In this document: positions 16,495-25,190 of the stretch, piece by piece | Layout of the letters: each line of letters opens with the position of its first letter | How positions within the stretch are numbered: position 1 is the first letter of the stretch | Origin: Hyphomicrobiales bacterium | GTDB taxonomy: Bacteria > Pseudomonadota > Alphaproteobacteria > Rhizobiales > TMED25 | NCBI GenBank assembly: GCA_016780665.1 | Contig: JADHLM010000007.1 | Span: 1-25,420 of the forward strand | Direction: 5' to 3' | Length of the DNA stretch: 25,420 nucleotides | Translations under genes and position numbers: made by a program | Notes under the pieces: generated by a model | The model's input: the letters and a program-made list of their open reading frames with translations, nothing else | Database searches by the model: none | What the model was told of the DNA's origin: nothing

Positions 16495-19438
16495 TTTGAA
16501 ACTCTTTTCTTGAATGAGGTTTATGAGGGACTTTCTCTTTGAATTCTTCGGGCGCTTTTGAACTAACTTTATCTTTTGGAACATCAATTGCTTTACTTAA
16601 CTTTGACAATACTTGATTTATTGGTTTAATCGCAGATATTGTGTTTGATAAAATACTGTTATCATCTTGTTTTGTAGATTTCCTGACACTTACTCTTAGA
16701 TCGTACCAAGCCGCCTGCCCAGTAACAGGATCTGAATTTGCATAATCTTGTTTTGATAAATTTGCTGGTAATAAATCAGATATAAGGTCATTTAATAAAA
16801 AACTATCTTTGGACTCTCTTGCGTTATCATCCAATCCCCATGTATTTTTCTTTTTTGCGATTGCATTCCAAGTCCATACTGTATTCTTATTTACCCCATC
16901 CATTGATTTAACTCTCACTCTTATTTGATTGTGCGCACTTTTTAGAATTGCCCAATCTCCATCCTTTAAATCATGTTTTTTTGCTAAATCACGATGTATG
17001 AATAAAAAATTTTCTGAAGTAATTTGACGCAGCCATTGATTCTGACCGCCCCATGAATGATACATATGCATAGGCCTTTGTGTTACAGCATGCAAAGGAT
17101 AATCTCCATTCTGATTAAGGCTGTCCTCAAATGGAGGATACCAAAAAGGAATTGGATCGAAAAAATCTTTAATCCTATCTCGAAGTTGAAGCGGAGGCTG
17201 TCTCTTTCCATGCCCTTCTGCTGCAAGTCTAAACTTTTGAAAGGTTTCTGAATAAAATTGCATGGTAATACGGGTATCATCAGATCCTACCCAACCCATT
17301 TTTTTTGCATATTGTAAATAATCAGAATTCTCATATTTATTATATCTCGCACTCTCCGGAAACTCATCCGACCAAAAGCATCCATTATCTATATATTTTT
17401 GTAATTGTTGAATATTTGACTCAGCAATACCAATTTGATTTCCATCTTTACCTCTAAAACCTGCTAAAGGCCCAACTCCCGGGGTTCTCTCATGATTTGC
17501 AAGGTAATCTGAATAACCACCTGGATATGTAGGATTACCATTCTGGTCAGTAAATCCGGGTAATTTGAGCCGTTCACCTAATTTTAGAAGAACATCTTGA
17601 AAAGGCCTTACATCCCGATCTAATTCTAATATTGGCTGCCTAATTGCATCAGCAGGCCCGTCTGCACTTCCTATTGGTCTATCTAATATTGAAACGCAAT
17701 CCCACCTTTCGAGATATGTAGTATCTGGTAACACTAAATCCGCATACGCAACTGTCTCTGAATAAAAAGCGTCTGAATATATAATTTTTGGAATCTTATA
17801 ATTACCCTGTTCATCTTTGTCTGTTAGATAAGCATGAACATTATTTGTAGCCATTGATGAATTCCATGCCATATTTGCCATATACATGAATAGGACATCA
17901 ATCTTATATGGATCACCAAGCCATGCATTTCTTAGAACTGAATGCATTAGCCCGTGCGCGGCTATAGGATATTCCCATGTATACGCCTTATCAATCCTAA
18001 TTGGATCATCATTTTCATCCAACAGTAAATCATCTGGTGATTGTGGAAATCCAAGCGGCATTCCTTTCAAAGAACCATCATCATTTTTTATGATATTTGC
18101 AGGTGCAGGGCCGCCGGGCATGGGTTTCGGAAAAGGCGCTTTATAACGCCACGAACCTGGGGCATCAATTGCACCTATTAACATTTGAAGGGTATGTATT
18201 ATTCTACACGTATGGAATCCATTAGTATGTGCAGAAATTCCTCTCATAGCATGAAATGATACAGGCCTTGCTTTGAACTCTGAGTGAACTATACCATCAA
18301 CATCAGTCCATTTTTGTTTAATATTGCTTTCTGTATTATATGCGGCTTCAATTATTTCCTCAGAAATTCTGGTTATAGTTTCTTCTGATAATCCAATTTC
18401 TTTTGCAACAATTTCGGCATTAAATTCTGAGGAGTTGAAACGCTCTTTAAATTTACAAAAAGCTGTACGTAATTTAAGTCCATTTTCAATAATCAATTCT
18501 TTTTCGAGTTGTGGTTTTATTTCTTTTTCTTTAACAGAAACCACCCTATTAGTATTTTCATCAAAACAAACTGGATTACCTTTTTTGTCTCGAAAGAAGA
18601 GACCATCTTGATCTGTACCTGGATTATCAATAACCAACCATGCAGAATTTGTATTTTTTATAAGAAACTCAGAATCAAATTTATTTTCCCTCAATATATA
18701 ATTAATTATTGATGATACAAATAAACCATCTGTTCCAGGTTTGATTGCTATCCATTCATCGGCTATTGATGAGTAACCTGTTCTGATTGGATTTACAGAA
18801 ATAAATTTAGTATTTTCTCTATTTTTTAACTTCCCTAGTCCAATTTTTATTGGGTTTGAGTCATGATCCTCAGCAACTCCAAACATTATAAATAATTTTG
18901 TATTTTCAAAATCAGGTTCTCCAAATTCCCAAAAGCTTCCCCCTATTGAATAGAGACCAGCAGCTGCCATATTCACAGAGCAAAAGCCACCATGAGCAGC
19001 ATAATTTGGTGTACCAAATTTGGAGGCCCACCACCCTGTAAATGACTGACTTTGATCACGCCCAGTAAAAAATGCAAGCTTTTTGGGATTGGAACGTTTT
19101 ACTGCTCCCAACCAGTCAGTAGCTATTTCTAGAGCCTCATCCCACTCAATTTCTACAAACTCACCTTTGCCCCTCTCGCCAACACGCTTAAGAGGTTTTG
19201 TTAACTTTCCTGGAGAATTTTGATGCATAATCCCTGCGGAACCCTTAGCACATAATACACCTCCATTTACTGGATGATCAGGATTACCCTCGATATATCT
19301 AATTTTCCCGTCACTCAAATGCACCTTAATTCCACATCGACACGCACACATATAACATGTAGTTGTTTTCACATCATCGGAAATTTTACTGGAAAGTGAT
19401 ACTTCTGGTGCAGGTGGTAATAATTTGATTTTTGCCAT
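16487..19438 (-). CDS. soeA: Molybdopterin oxidoreductase catalytic subunit, probable sulfite dehydrogenase SoeA
   Basis: A 983-residue DMSO-reductase-family protein. The N-terminal [4Fe-4S] site is C28, C31, C35 and C63 (TTCYMCACRCGI and GGVLCAKGS). C153 in AAHGGFCSVNMA is the likely molybdenum ligand. Further cofactor-binding blocks include FGVAEDHDSNP, VNPIRTGYSSIADEW and KPGTDGLF; the C-terminal dinucleotide-binding domain follows about residue 790. There is no twin-arginine signal, whereas exported DmsA and PsrA enzymes have one. Together with the DmsB/DmsC-type partners this fits SoeABC, the cytoplasm-facing sulfite:quinone oxidoreductase known from Allochromatium and marine alphaproteobacteria. 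Another cytoplasmic molybdoenzyme of the same architecture is possible. The 130-base gap to divergent kdsD must hold its promoter; none is clear. Confidence 0.82.
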   Translation of the reverse strand: MAKIKLLPPAPEVSLSSKISDDVKTTTCYMCACRCGIKVHLSDGKIRYIEGNPDHPVNGGVLCAKGSAGIMHQNSPGKLTKPLKRVGERGKGEFVEIEWDEALEIATDWLGAVKRSNPKKLAFFTGRDQSQSFTGWWASKFGTPNYAAHGGFCSVNMAAAGLYSIGGSFWEFGEPDFENTKLFIMFGVAEDHDSNPIKIGLGKLKNRENTKFISVNPIRTGYSSIADEWIAIKPGTDGLFVSSIINYILRENKFDSEFLIKNTNSAWLVIDNPGTDQDGLFFRDKKGNPVCFDENTNRVVSVKEKEIKPQLEKELIIENGLKLRTAFCKFKERFNSSEFNAEIVAKEIGLSEETITRISEEIIEAAYNTESNIKQKWTDVDGIVHSEFKARPVSFHAMRGISAHTNGFHTCRIIHTLQMLIGAIDAPGSWRYKAPFPKPMPGGPAPANIIKNDDGSLKGMPLGFPQSPDDLLLDENDDPIRIDKAYTWEYPIAAHGLMHSVLRNAWLGDPYKIDVLFMYMANMAWNSSMATNNVHAYLTDKDEQGNYKIPKIIYSDAFYSETVAYADLVLPDTTYLERWDCVSILDRPIGSADGPADAIRQPILELDRDVRPFQDVLLKLGERLKLPGFTDQNGNPTYPGGYSDYLANHERTPGVGPLAGFRGKDGNQIGIAESNIQQLQKYIDNGCFWSDEFPESARYNKYENSDYLQYAKKMGWVGSDDTRITMQFYSETFQKFRLAAEGHGKRQPPLQLRDRIKDFFDPIPFWYPPFEDSLNQNGDYPLHAVTQRPMHMYHSWGGQNQWLRQITSENFLFIHRDLAKKHDLKDGDWAILKSAHNQIRVRVKSMDGVNKNTVWTWNAIAKKKNTWGLDDNARESKDSFLLNDLISDLLPANLSKQDYANSDPVTGQAAWYDLRVSVRKSTKQDDNSILSNTISAIKPINQVLSKLSKAIDVPKDKVSSKAPEEFKEKVPHKPHSRKEFQND

Positions 19439-19568
19439 AACTTAAGAGTATCAGGTGGTAAAAAAAAATTCAATAAATTATCCAAGCTAAAAAACTGTTT
19501 TATAAACTCTGCTTTCTATCATATATTGATATCAAATAGTTTGTAAAGCCTTGAAAAACTAAGAATAG

Positions 19569-20537
19569 ATGACAGAAAATATTAAAAATTTGCTTCTTAA
19601 AAGTATTAATACCGAACTTAACTCTATTCAAAAAATAGCGTCGGAAATTCCAAAAAAACTTGGTGATGAAATAATCAGGGCTATTGAATTAATTAACTCT
19701 ATCAAAGGTAATATTATAATTTGTGGCCTTGGTAAGAGTGGGCACATTTGTAATAAAATTTCTGCAACCCTAAGCTCAACTGGCACACCCTCAATTTTTT
19801 TACATGCTAGTGAGGCTAATCATGGTGATATTGGAGTAGTCAAGAATAATGATATTTTGATGATTTTATCAAATTCTGGTGAGACGTCTGAATTTAACAA
19901 TATAGTCAATTATGCAAAAAAACATAACATCCCCATTGTATCTATTACAGGAAATAAAGAGAGCTTTATCTCTTCTAATTCAGACATTGCAATTGTATTA
20001 CCTGAATACAATGAAGCCGGTCCGATAAATCTGGTCCCCACAACCTCAACTACATTGCAACTAATCATTGGTGACTTAATCGCTATCGGATTAATGTACA
20101 CTAAGAAATTTTCATTATCGGAATTTAAATTACTCCATCCCTCAGGGAAAATCGGAGCTAATTTATTAAATATAGAGGACGTAATGCACGTTGGTAAAAA
20201 TATTCCACTAGCCAATCAAAACACAAACATTGATGAAGTAATCCTGATAATGACAAATAAACGATTTGGTTGCATTGGATTAACTGATGGAAAAGGCACA
20301 CTAACTGGTATCATTACTGATGGAGACCTCAGAAGATCACTTCACCAAAATATACTGAAAAAGCCGGCAAGTGATATCATGACATATAGTCCCATTACTA
20401 TAGAAAAGACAAGGTCTGTAACTGATGCCGTTAGTTTAATGAACTCAAAGAAAATAACTTGTTTATTTGTTATTCAAGATGACAAACCACAAGGCATAGT
20501 TCATTTACATGATCTAATAAATTTAACAGCATTATAG
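19569..20537 (+). CDS. kdsD: Arabinose-5-phosphate isomerase (KdsD/KpsF)
   Basis: A 322-residue enzyme that converts ribulose 5-phosphate to arabinose 5-phosphate, the first step to Kdo for lipopolysaccharide. The N-terminal SIS domain (about 40-180) shows CGLGKSGHICNKISATLSSTGTPSIFLHASEANHGD, with K56 and H85, and the sugar-phosphate loop LSNSGETSE (100-108). Two CBS domains fill the C-terminal part (about 205-322), including GIITDGDLRR. Length is standard. The Shine-Dalgarno sequence is weak. Its stop codon directly abuts the stop of convergent hemH. No other Kdo gene is in the window. Confidence 0.94.
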   Translation: MTENIKNLLLKSINTELNSIQKIASEIPKKLGDEIIRAIELINSIKGNIIICGLGKSGHICNKISATLSSTGTPSIFLHASEANHGDIGVVKNNDILMILSNSGETSEFNNIVNYAKKHNIPIVSITGNKESFISSNSDIAIVLPEYNEAGPINLVPTTSTTLQLIIGDLIAIGLMYTKKFSLSEFKLLHPSGKIGANLLNIEDVMHVGKNIPLANQNTNIDEVILIMTNKRFGCIGLTDGKGTLTGIITDGDLRRSLHQNILKKPASDIMTYSPITIEKTRSVTDAVSLMNSKKITCLFVIQDDKPQGIVHLHDLINLTAL

Positions 20538-21572
20538 CTATACCCAACCCAATAACTCATTAATTATAAGTTTCTCAAGTAAACTTATTCCCTCATCACT
20601 GTCGTTGAGACATGGAATTAATGTAAAATTTATTCCACCATATTCATGAAAAATCTCTTGGATACCAATATTAAGTTCCTCGAGTGTTTCAACGCAATCT
20701 GAATAAAATGCTGGGGATATTATCGCCAGATTCTTAATACCATCCTTTGCAAGGTTAATAACAGTTTCCTCTGTATATGGTTGCAGCCATTCTTCTCTTC
20801 CAAATCTTGATTGAAAAGACATCTTTAACCTATCTCCGTATTTTGCTGATTTTTCCTTCAATAATCTTGTGGTCTTATGGCAATGGCAATGATATGGATC
20901 TCCCAGGGTTAAGTACCTTTTTGGAAGACCATGATAAGACGTTAAAATAACCTCAGGTTCCCAGCTTAATTGATCGAGATGGTTATTTAATGAAATATTC
21001 AATTTAGAAATATAATCAGAATTATCAAAAAAAGGTGGCATTGTCCTGATTGATGGCTGCCACCTCATTTTTGATAAAACCTCAAAAACTTTATCATTAA
21101 CTGTAGCCGTGGTTGCGGCAGAATATTGAGGATAGAGAGGGCAAATCAGCAAACGATCAACTCCTTTTTCCCTCATTTCAGTAAGTTTTGAATTAATTGA
21201 TGGATTTCCATAACGCATACACCAGTCAACTTCAATATTAGATAATTTTGAATTCAAAATATCTGACTGAGATCTTGTGTATGTTTTAAGTGGTGACTCA
21301 TTATTTTCATAATTCCAAATTTCTTTATAAGCCTTTGCAGTTTTACTAGGCCGTATAGTCAGTATTATACCATTGAGTATGACCCACCATAAGTAACGGT
21401 TAATGTCAATTACCCTTTTGTCACTAAGAAATTCTTTTAGATATTTTCGTATTGACCAGTAATCAGTTGCATCCGGAGTTCCAAGGTTTATTAAAAGAAC
21501 ACCAACTCTACCATACTTGACAACAGGATGGCCAATAGGTAATACGTTTAAATCATTATTTTTCATTATCAT
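20538..21572 (-). CDS. hemH: Ferrochelatase
   Basis: A 344-residue enzyme that inserts Fe2+ into protoporphyrin IX, the last step of protohaem synthesis. It shows VGVLLINLGTP near the N-terminus, LICPLYPQYSAATTATV in the middle, the catalytic H214 in TSYHGLPKRYL and E295 in SDCVETLEEL. The cysteine-containing GDPYHCHCHKTT block is typical of many proteobacterial ferrochelatases. The start may be M1 or M3; neither has a clear ribosome binding site. It lies 24 bases after ccdA on the same strand, a sensible pairing since CcdA supports cytochrome c maturation, which consumes haem. Confidence 0.96.
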   Translation of the reverse strand: MIMKNNDLNVLPIGHPVVKYGRVGVLLINLGTPDATDYWSIRKYLKEFLSDKRVIDINRYLWWVILNGIILTIRPSKTAKAYKEIWNYENNESPLKTYTRSQSDILNSKLSNIEVDWCMRYGNPSINSKLTEMREKGVDRLLICPLYPQYSAATTATVNDKVFEVLSKMRWQPSIRTMPPFFDNSDYISKLNISLNNHLDQLSWEPEVILTSYHGLPKRYLTLGDPYHCHCHKTTRLLKEKSAKYGDRLKMSFQSRFGREEWLQPYTEETVINLAKDGIKNLAIISPAFYSDCVETLEELNIGIQEIFHEYGGINFTLIPCLNDSDEGISLLEKLIINELLGWV

Positions 21573-21596
21573 TTATGTAATCATTTTTTATAAAAA

Positions 21597-22346
21597 TTAA
21601 ATCCCAAACCTTGATAAAATTGTAAAGTTATCAAGTAAATAAAAGGCACCATCTTCTGTCCATCCCATAATAAATGCTAGTCCAGTAATTAACATCATAA
21701 CGCCCATGGAAACCTCTACATATAAATATCTTTGTTTAAACTTTTTTATTATATTTATGAGACTATTGATGGCAAAACTACTGAGTATAAAAGGCACACC
21801 CAATCCCATTGAATAGAAAAATAGTAATAATGTCCCTCTGACAATTGTTTGTTCGGATGACGCTAAGGTTAATATTGTAGCTAATATCGGACCAATGCAA
21901 GGTGTCCAACCAAAAGCAAACGCTAAACCTAATACAAATGCAATAAGGTTTGTTCTATTTTTAAATTTCAGATTAAAACTGAATTGCCTATATAAAAGAT
22001 TAAATTTAAAAAGCCCAATTAGGTGTAAACCAAATATTATGATTATAGTACCAGCTAACATTTGAAGATCCACAGAAATCCAAAAGAAATGAAAACTATA
22101 ATTTAAAATTGGTCTGAATATATTTACAGACGCTCCCATAAGGATAAAAATTAATGAGAATCCTATGACAAAAAATATAGAGCGCGTTATCAATTTCTTC
22201 TTTAGATTATTATGTTCATCACCTGTTAAATCAGTAATTGATGCGCCTGTTAGGAAGCATAAATATGATGGAACTATCGGAAGTACACAAGGCGACAGGA
22301 AACTTAAGAATCCTGCAAAAAAACATAAAACAAAGAATAAATCCAT
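21597..22346 (-). CDS. ccdA: Cytochrome c biogenesis protein CcdA
   Basis: A roughly 249-residue, six-helix inner-membrane thiol-reductant transporter of the DsbD/CcdA family. It passes reducing power from cytoplasmic thioredoxin to periplasmic thiol proteins needed for cytochrome c assembly. The active-site cysteines lie in SFLSPCVLPIVPSYLCFL (first helix) and GWTPCIGPIL (fourth helix), each with flanking prolines. I prefer the ATG at 22346, which has AAGAAG about six bases upstream; an in-frame GTG at 22352 would add two residues. The gene is followed by hemH in an apparent operon. Confidence 0.93.
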   Translation of the reverse strand: MDLFFVLCFFAGFLSFLSPCVLPIVPSYLCFLTGASITDLTGDEHNNLKKKLITRSIFFVIGFSLIFILMGASVNIFRPILNYSFHFFWISVDLQMLAGTIIIIFGLHLIGLFKFNLLYRQFSFNLKFKNRTNLIAFVLGLAFAFGWTPCIGPILATILTLASSEQTIVRGTLLLFFYSMGLGVPFILSSFAINSLINIIKKFKQRYLYVEVSMGVMMLITGLAFIMGWTEDGAFYLLDNFTILSRFGI

Positions 22347-22443
22347 ACTCACTTCTTATCTGTAGGAATAAATTGTTTTTTATAAAAGCATAAATAATGA
22401 TTAATTGATAGACAATAAAATTAAAGTCTTTATTATTATCACT

Positions 22444-22527
22444 AACTCAACGGGGTGTTAATACTGAGAAGCTTAAGGGCTAACCCGATGAACCTGATAC
22501 GGATAATACCGGCGTAGGGATTGAGAT
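22444..22527 (+). ncRNA. TPP riboswitch aptamer (THI element)
   Basis: The region matches the thiamine pyrophosphate aptamer. The outer P1 stem pairs CTCAA (22446-22450) with TTGAG (22521-22525). The conserved CTGAGA is at 22464-22469, and ACCCGATGAACCTGATACGG is at about 22483-22502, followed by ATAATACCGGCGTAGGGA. It lies about 50 bases upstream of thiB, whose product brings in thiamine, so repression by intracellular TPP is expected. Confidence 0.97.
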
Positions 22528-22570
22528 AAAAATATGATTTCAAACCCTATTAGCTATTCATAATAGGAGC
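22515..22570 (+). promoter_or_regulatory. Expression platform of the TPP riboswitch over the thiB ribosome binding site
   Basis: Two exclusive pairings are readable. The sequestor pairs CCTATTA (22546-22552) with TAATAGG (22561-22567), a perfect seven-pair stem with an eight-base loop that covers the AGGAG ribosome binding site at 22565-22569. The anti-sequestor pairs TAGGGATTGA (22515-22524) with TCAAACCCTA (22540-22549), nine of ten positions, extendable by a further three (one G-U). The anti-sequestor uses the P1 3' strand and conserved aptamer bases, so TPP binding would free the sequestor and block thiB translation. Folding was done by eye. Confidence 0.75.
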
Positions 22571-22575
22571 AAAAA

Positions 22576-23565
22576 ATGAAATTATATATAAAAACTCTTC
22601 TTATAATATTGGTAAGTATAAACATATCTCACTCAAATGAGAAACTAACAGTTTACACATACGACTCATTTGTTGCGGAATGGGGACCAGGACCATTATT
22701 GGAGGAGAAATTTGAAAAAGAATGCAATTGTGATCTAGAGTTGATCGGACTTTCGGATGGTGTGGAAATTTTAACTAGGATAATGTATGAAGGTAAAAAT
22801 ACTAATGCAGATGTGGTATTAGGTTTAGACTCTAATCTACTTCAGAGAGCTCGCGACACAAACCTTTTTAATCAGCATAATATAGATATAACTAACCTAG
22901 CCATCAGCAACCGCTTCGATGACGATATATTTGTTCCTTTTGATTATGGATATTTTTCCTTTATTTATGACAGTACGAAAACAAGCGAGCCACCAAAGAG
23001 CTTCGACGACCTTTTGCAGTCAAATAATATAAGGATCATTATTCAAGACCCAAGAACTTCAACTCCTGGACTTGGGTTACTTTTATGGATCAAGGACATC
23101 TATGGATCCAAGGCTACAGAAGTATGGGCAAAACTTGGTGAAAAGATTGTTACTGTAACGCCGGGATGGAGTGAAGCATATGGATTATTCCTCGATGGAG
23201 AAGCTGATATGGTACTCAGTTATACAACTTCTCCTGCATACCATATTACATATGAAAATGATTATAGATACAAAGCAGCGCATTTTATTGAGGGCCATTA
23301 TGAGCAAATTGAGGTTGCAGCTAAACTAAAAAATACCCAAAACGATAAAATCGCAGATAAATTTCTTAAATTTATTATATCCAAAGAGGCACAAGATATC
23401 TTACCAACAACACAATGGATGTATCCTGTGATACTTGAAGCAGATTTGCCTGAAAGCTATGATCATTTGATAAAAATTGAAAATCCTCTCCGGATTGAAC
23501 CAGAAGAGATTTTTCTAAATAATGAGCAATGGATTCGAGAATGGGAAAGTAGTCTGAGTAACTAA
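22576..23565 (+). CDS. thiB: Thiamine ABC transporter substrate-binding protein
   Basis: A 329-residue periplasmic protein that captures thiamine and its phosphates and delivers them to ThiP/ThiQ. Residues 1-20 form a Sec signal peptide (hydrophobic core LLIILVSIN, cleavage probably after SHS). The mature part begins LTVYTYDSFVAEWGPGP, a typical ThiB start, with VVLGLDSNLLQRA, FDYGYFSFIYD, PRTSTPGLG and GWSEAYGLFLDGEADMVLSY as further family blocks. AGGAG precedes the ATG and lies in the riboswitch expression platform. It leads the thiBPQ operon. Confidence 0.95.
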   Translation: MKLYIKTLLIILVSINISHSNEKLTVYTYDSFVAEWGPGPLLEEKFEKECNCDLELIGLSDGVEILTRIMYEGKNTNADVVLGLDSNLLQRARDTNLFNQHNIDITNLAISNRFDDDIFVPFDYGYFSFIYDSTKTSEPPKSFDDLLQSNNIRIIIQDPRTSTPGLGLLLWIKDIYGSKATEVWAKLGEKIVTVTPGWSEAYGLFLDGEADMVLSYTTSPAYHITYENDYRYKAAHFIEGHYEQIEVAAKLKNTQNDKIADKFLKFIISKEAQDILPTTQWMYPVILEADLPESYDHLIKIENPLRIEPEEIFLNNEQWIREWESSLSN

Positions 23566-23588
23566 TCTTATAAATTTCTGTTATTAAA

Positions 23589-25190
23589 ATGAGAAAATAT
23601 AATTGGCTCATACCTGGTTTATTAGCATCATTTCTTATTTTGGTAATTATAACTGTCTCTCTGTTTGGTATAACAAAATACTCAAGTTTCAAACTTATTT
23701 TAGAAATAATTAACGACCGTTATATCCAGTCAATAATTTATTTTACAATCTACCAGTCTCTAATTTCATGTTTTCTTAGTATTTTGATAGCATTACCTTT
23801 GGCCCTGACCATACAAAAATATCTGAAATACAGGTTAGTCAAAATAGTTCTTTCCTTGGCTTGGTTATCATTTATCTCACCTGTAATAATTGGTGTTTTC
23901 GCCATAATCAAGCTACATGGTATTTCAGGTTGGATATCAGATGTTTCATTGTTTGTCATAGGAGAAAAACTTGAATATATATATGGACTTAATGGTATTT
24001 TAATTGCGCATATCTTTTTCAATGTACCTTTTGCACTTCGAATGATATTGGGTTCATTAAATACAATTCCTAATGAACTATGGAGAGTGGCAATTCAAAA
24101 TAATTTAAATAGATGGCAATTATTTAAAATACTAGAATGGCCGGCTATCAGGAATAATATCTTGATAACATCTGCAATCATATTTTGTTTATGCTTCACT
24201 AGCTTTGTAGTTGTACTTATATTAGGCGGTGGTCCTAAATATTCCATCATAGAGGTCGCAATCTATTATGCTTTAAAAATTGAATTCAATATAGACAGAG
24301 CAGTAGCACTTGGAATTATCCAAATTGTGCTTGCTAGTGTTCTTGCTCTATTAATAATAAGTTTTACAAAAAATTATAGAATTGAACCATATATAAAAAT
24401 AAATTTAAAAATACCAAACATACAAAGCAATAATTATAAAATATTGACATATGACATATTCATAATTCTAGTCGGAATAGCTGTTTTCCTTCTGCCAATT
24501 ATTGCTCTGATTGTATCATGTTTGAAGGTTAGTAATTTTTACTCATTAATCGGGAATACAGGACTTTTAAATTCTTTGTATTGGACAATAATTCTTGGGT
24601 TTTCATCTGGAATTTTGTCTGTATTACTGTCGATTATGCTCCTTATGACTCTTAAAATACTTATTTTAAAATATAGAATTAAGTGGCTTGCAGTAATGAT
24701 CGAATTATCTGGAAATTTAATCCTCATACTTCCACCAATTTTATTAGCAACAGGTATATTTTTATCTCTGAGGAATATATTCAATATACAACAAATTGCT
24801 CCATATGTAATAATTGGCATAAATTGTTTGACTACCATACCATTTAGTATACGCATTCTGGGAAGTGATTATATAAGAATATCTTCTATCTATTCACGAC
24901 TTTTTGATGCATATAACATTAGAGGAATATCAAGGGTATTGAAATATGAGATACCCATGATGAGAAGTTCAATAGCCACATCATTAGCAATTTCAATTAC
25001 ATTATCTATGGGTGATCTAGGTGTTATATCATTATTTGGCTCAACTGATATTAGAACATTACCACTATATATTTATCAAAGTCTTGGCTCATACAGGATG
25101 GATAATGCTGCAGAAGGAATATTACTACTATTAATATTAACTACCTCAATTATATTTATTGCAGAACAGATATTTGGAGAAAAAAAATGA
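23589..25190 (+). CDS. thiP: Thiamine ABC transporter permease
   Basis: A 533-residue inner-membrane permease with about twelve hydrophobic helices arranged as two fused permease domains, the ThiP layout. Each half has an EAA-type coupling loop for the ATPase: NELWRVAIQNNLNRWQLFKILEWP in the first and AYNIRGISRVLKYEIP in the second. The start follows thiB by 23 bases and has only a weak Shine-Dalgarno sequence. The TGA stop overlaps the thiQ ATG by two bases, implying coupled translation. Confidence 0.94.
   Translation: MRKYNWLIPGLLASFLILVIITVSLFGITKYSSFKLILEIINDRYIQSIIYFTIYQSLISCFLSILIALPLALTIQKYLKYRLVKIVLSLAWLSFISPVIIGVFAIIKLHGISGWISDVSLFVIGEKLEYIYGLNGILIAHIFFNVPFALRMILGSLNTIPNELWRVAIQNNLNRWQLFKILEWPAIRNNILITSAIIFCLCFTSFVVVLILGGGPKYSIIEVAIYYALKIEFNIDRAVALGIIQIVLASVLALLIISFTKNYRIEPYIKINLKIPNIQSNNYKILTYDIFIILVGIAVFLLPIIALIVSCLKVSNFYSLIGNTGLLNSLYWTIILGFSSGILSVLLSIMLLMTLKILILKYRIKWLAVMIELSGNLILILPPILLATGIFLSLRNIFNIQQIAPYVIIGINCLTTIPFSIRILGSDYIRISSIYSRLFDAYNIRGISRVLKYEIPMMRSSIATSLAISITLSMGDLGVISLFGSTDIRTLPLYIYQSLGSYRMDNAAEGILLLLILTTSIIFIAEQIFGEKK

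Noticed and set aside
16495..16587. N-terminal extension of soeB starting at 16587
   Set aside because: The extra 31 codons lie wholly within soeA in another frame and do not match the ferredoxin-subunit family.
19526..19535. TTGATATCAA in the soeA/kdsD divergent region, considered as an FNR-type site
   Set aside because: FNR-type boxes need four bases between TTGAT and ATCAA; here there are none, and the flanks are not symmetrical. Ten-base palindromes are common in such AT-rich DNA.
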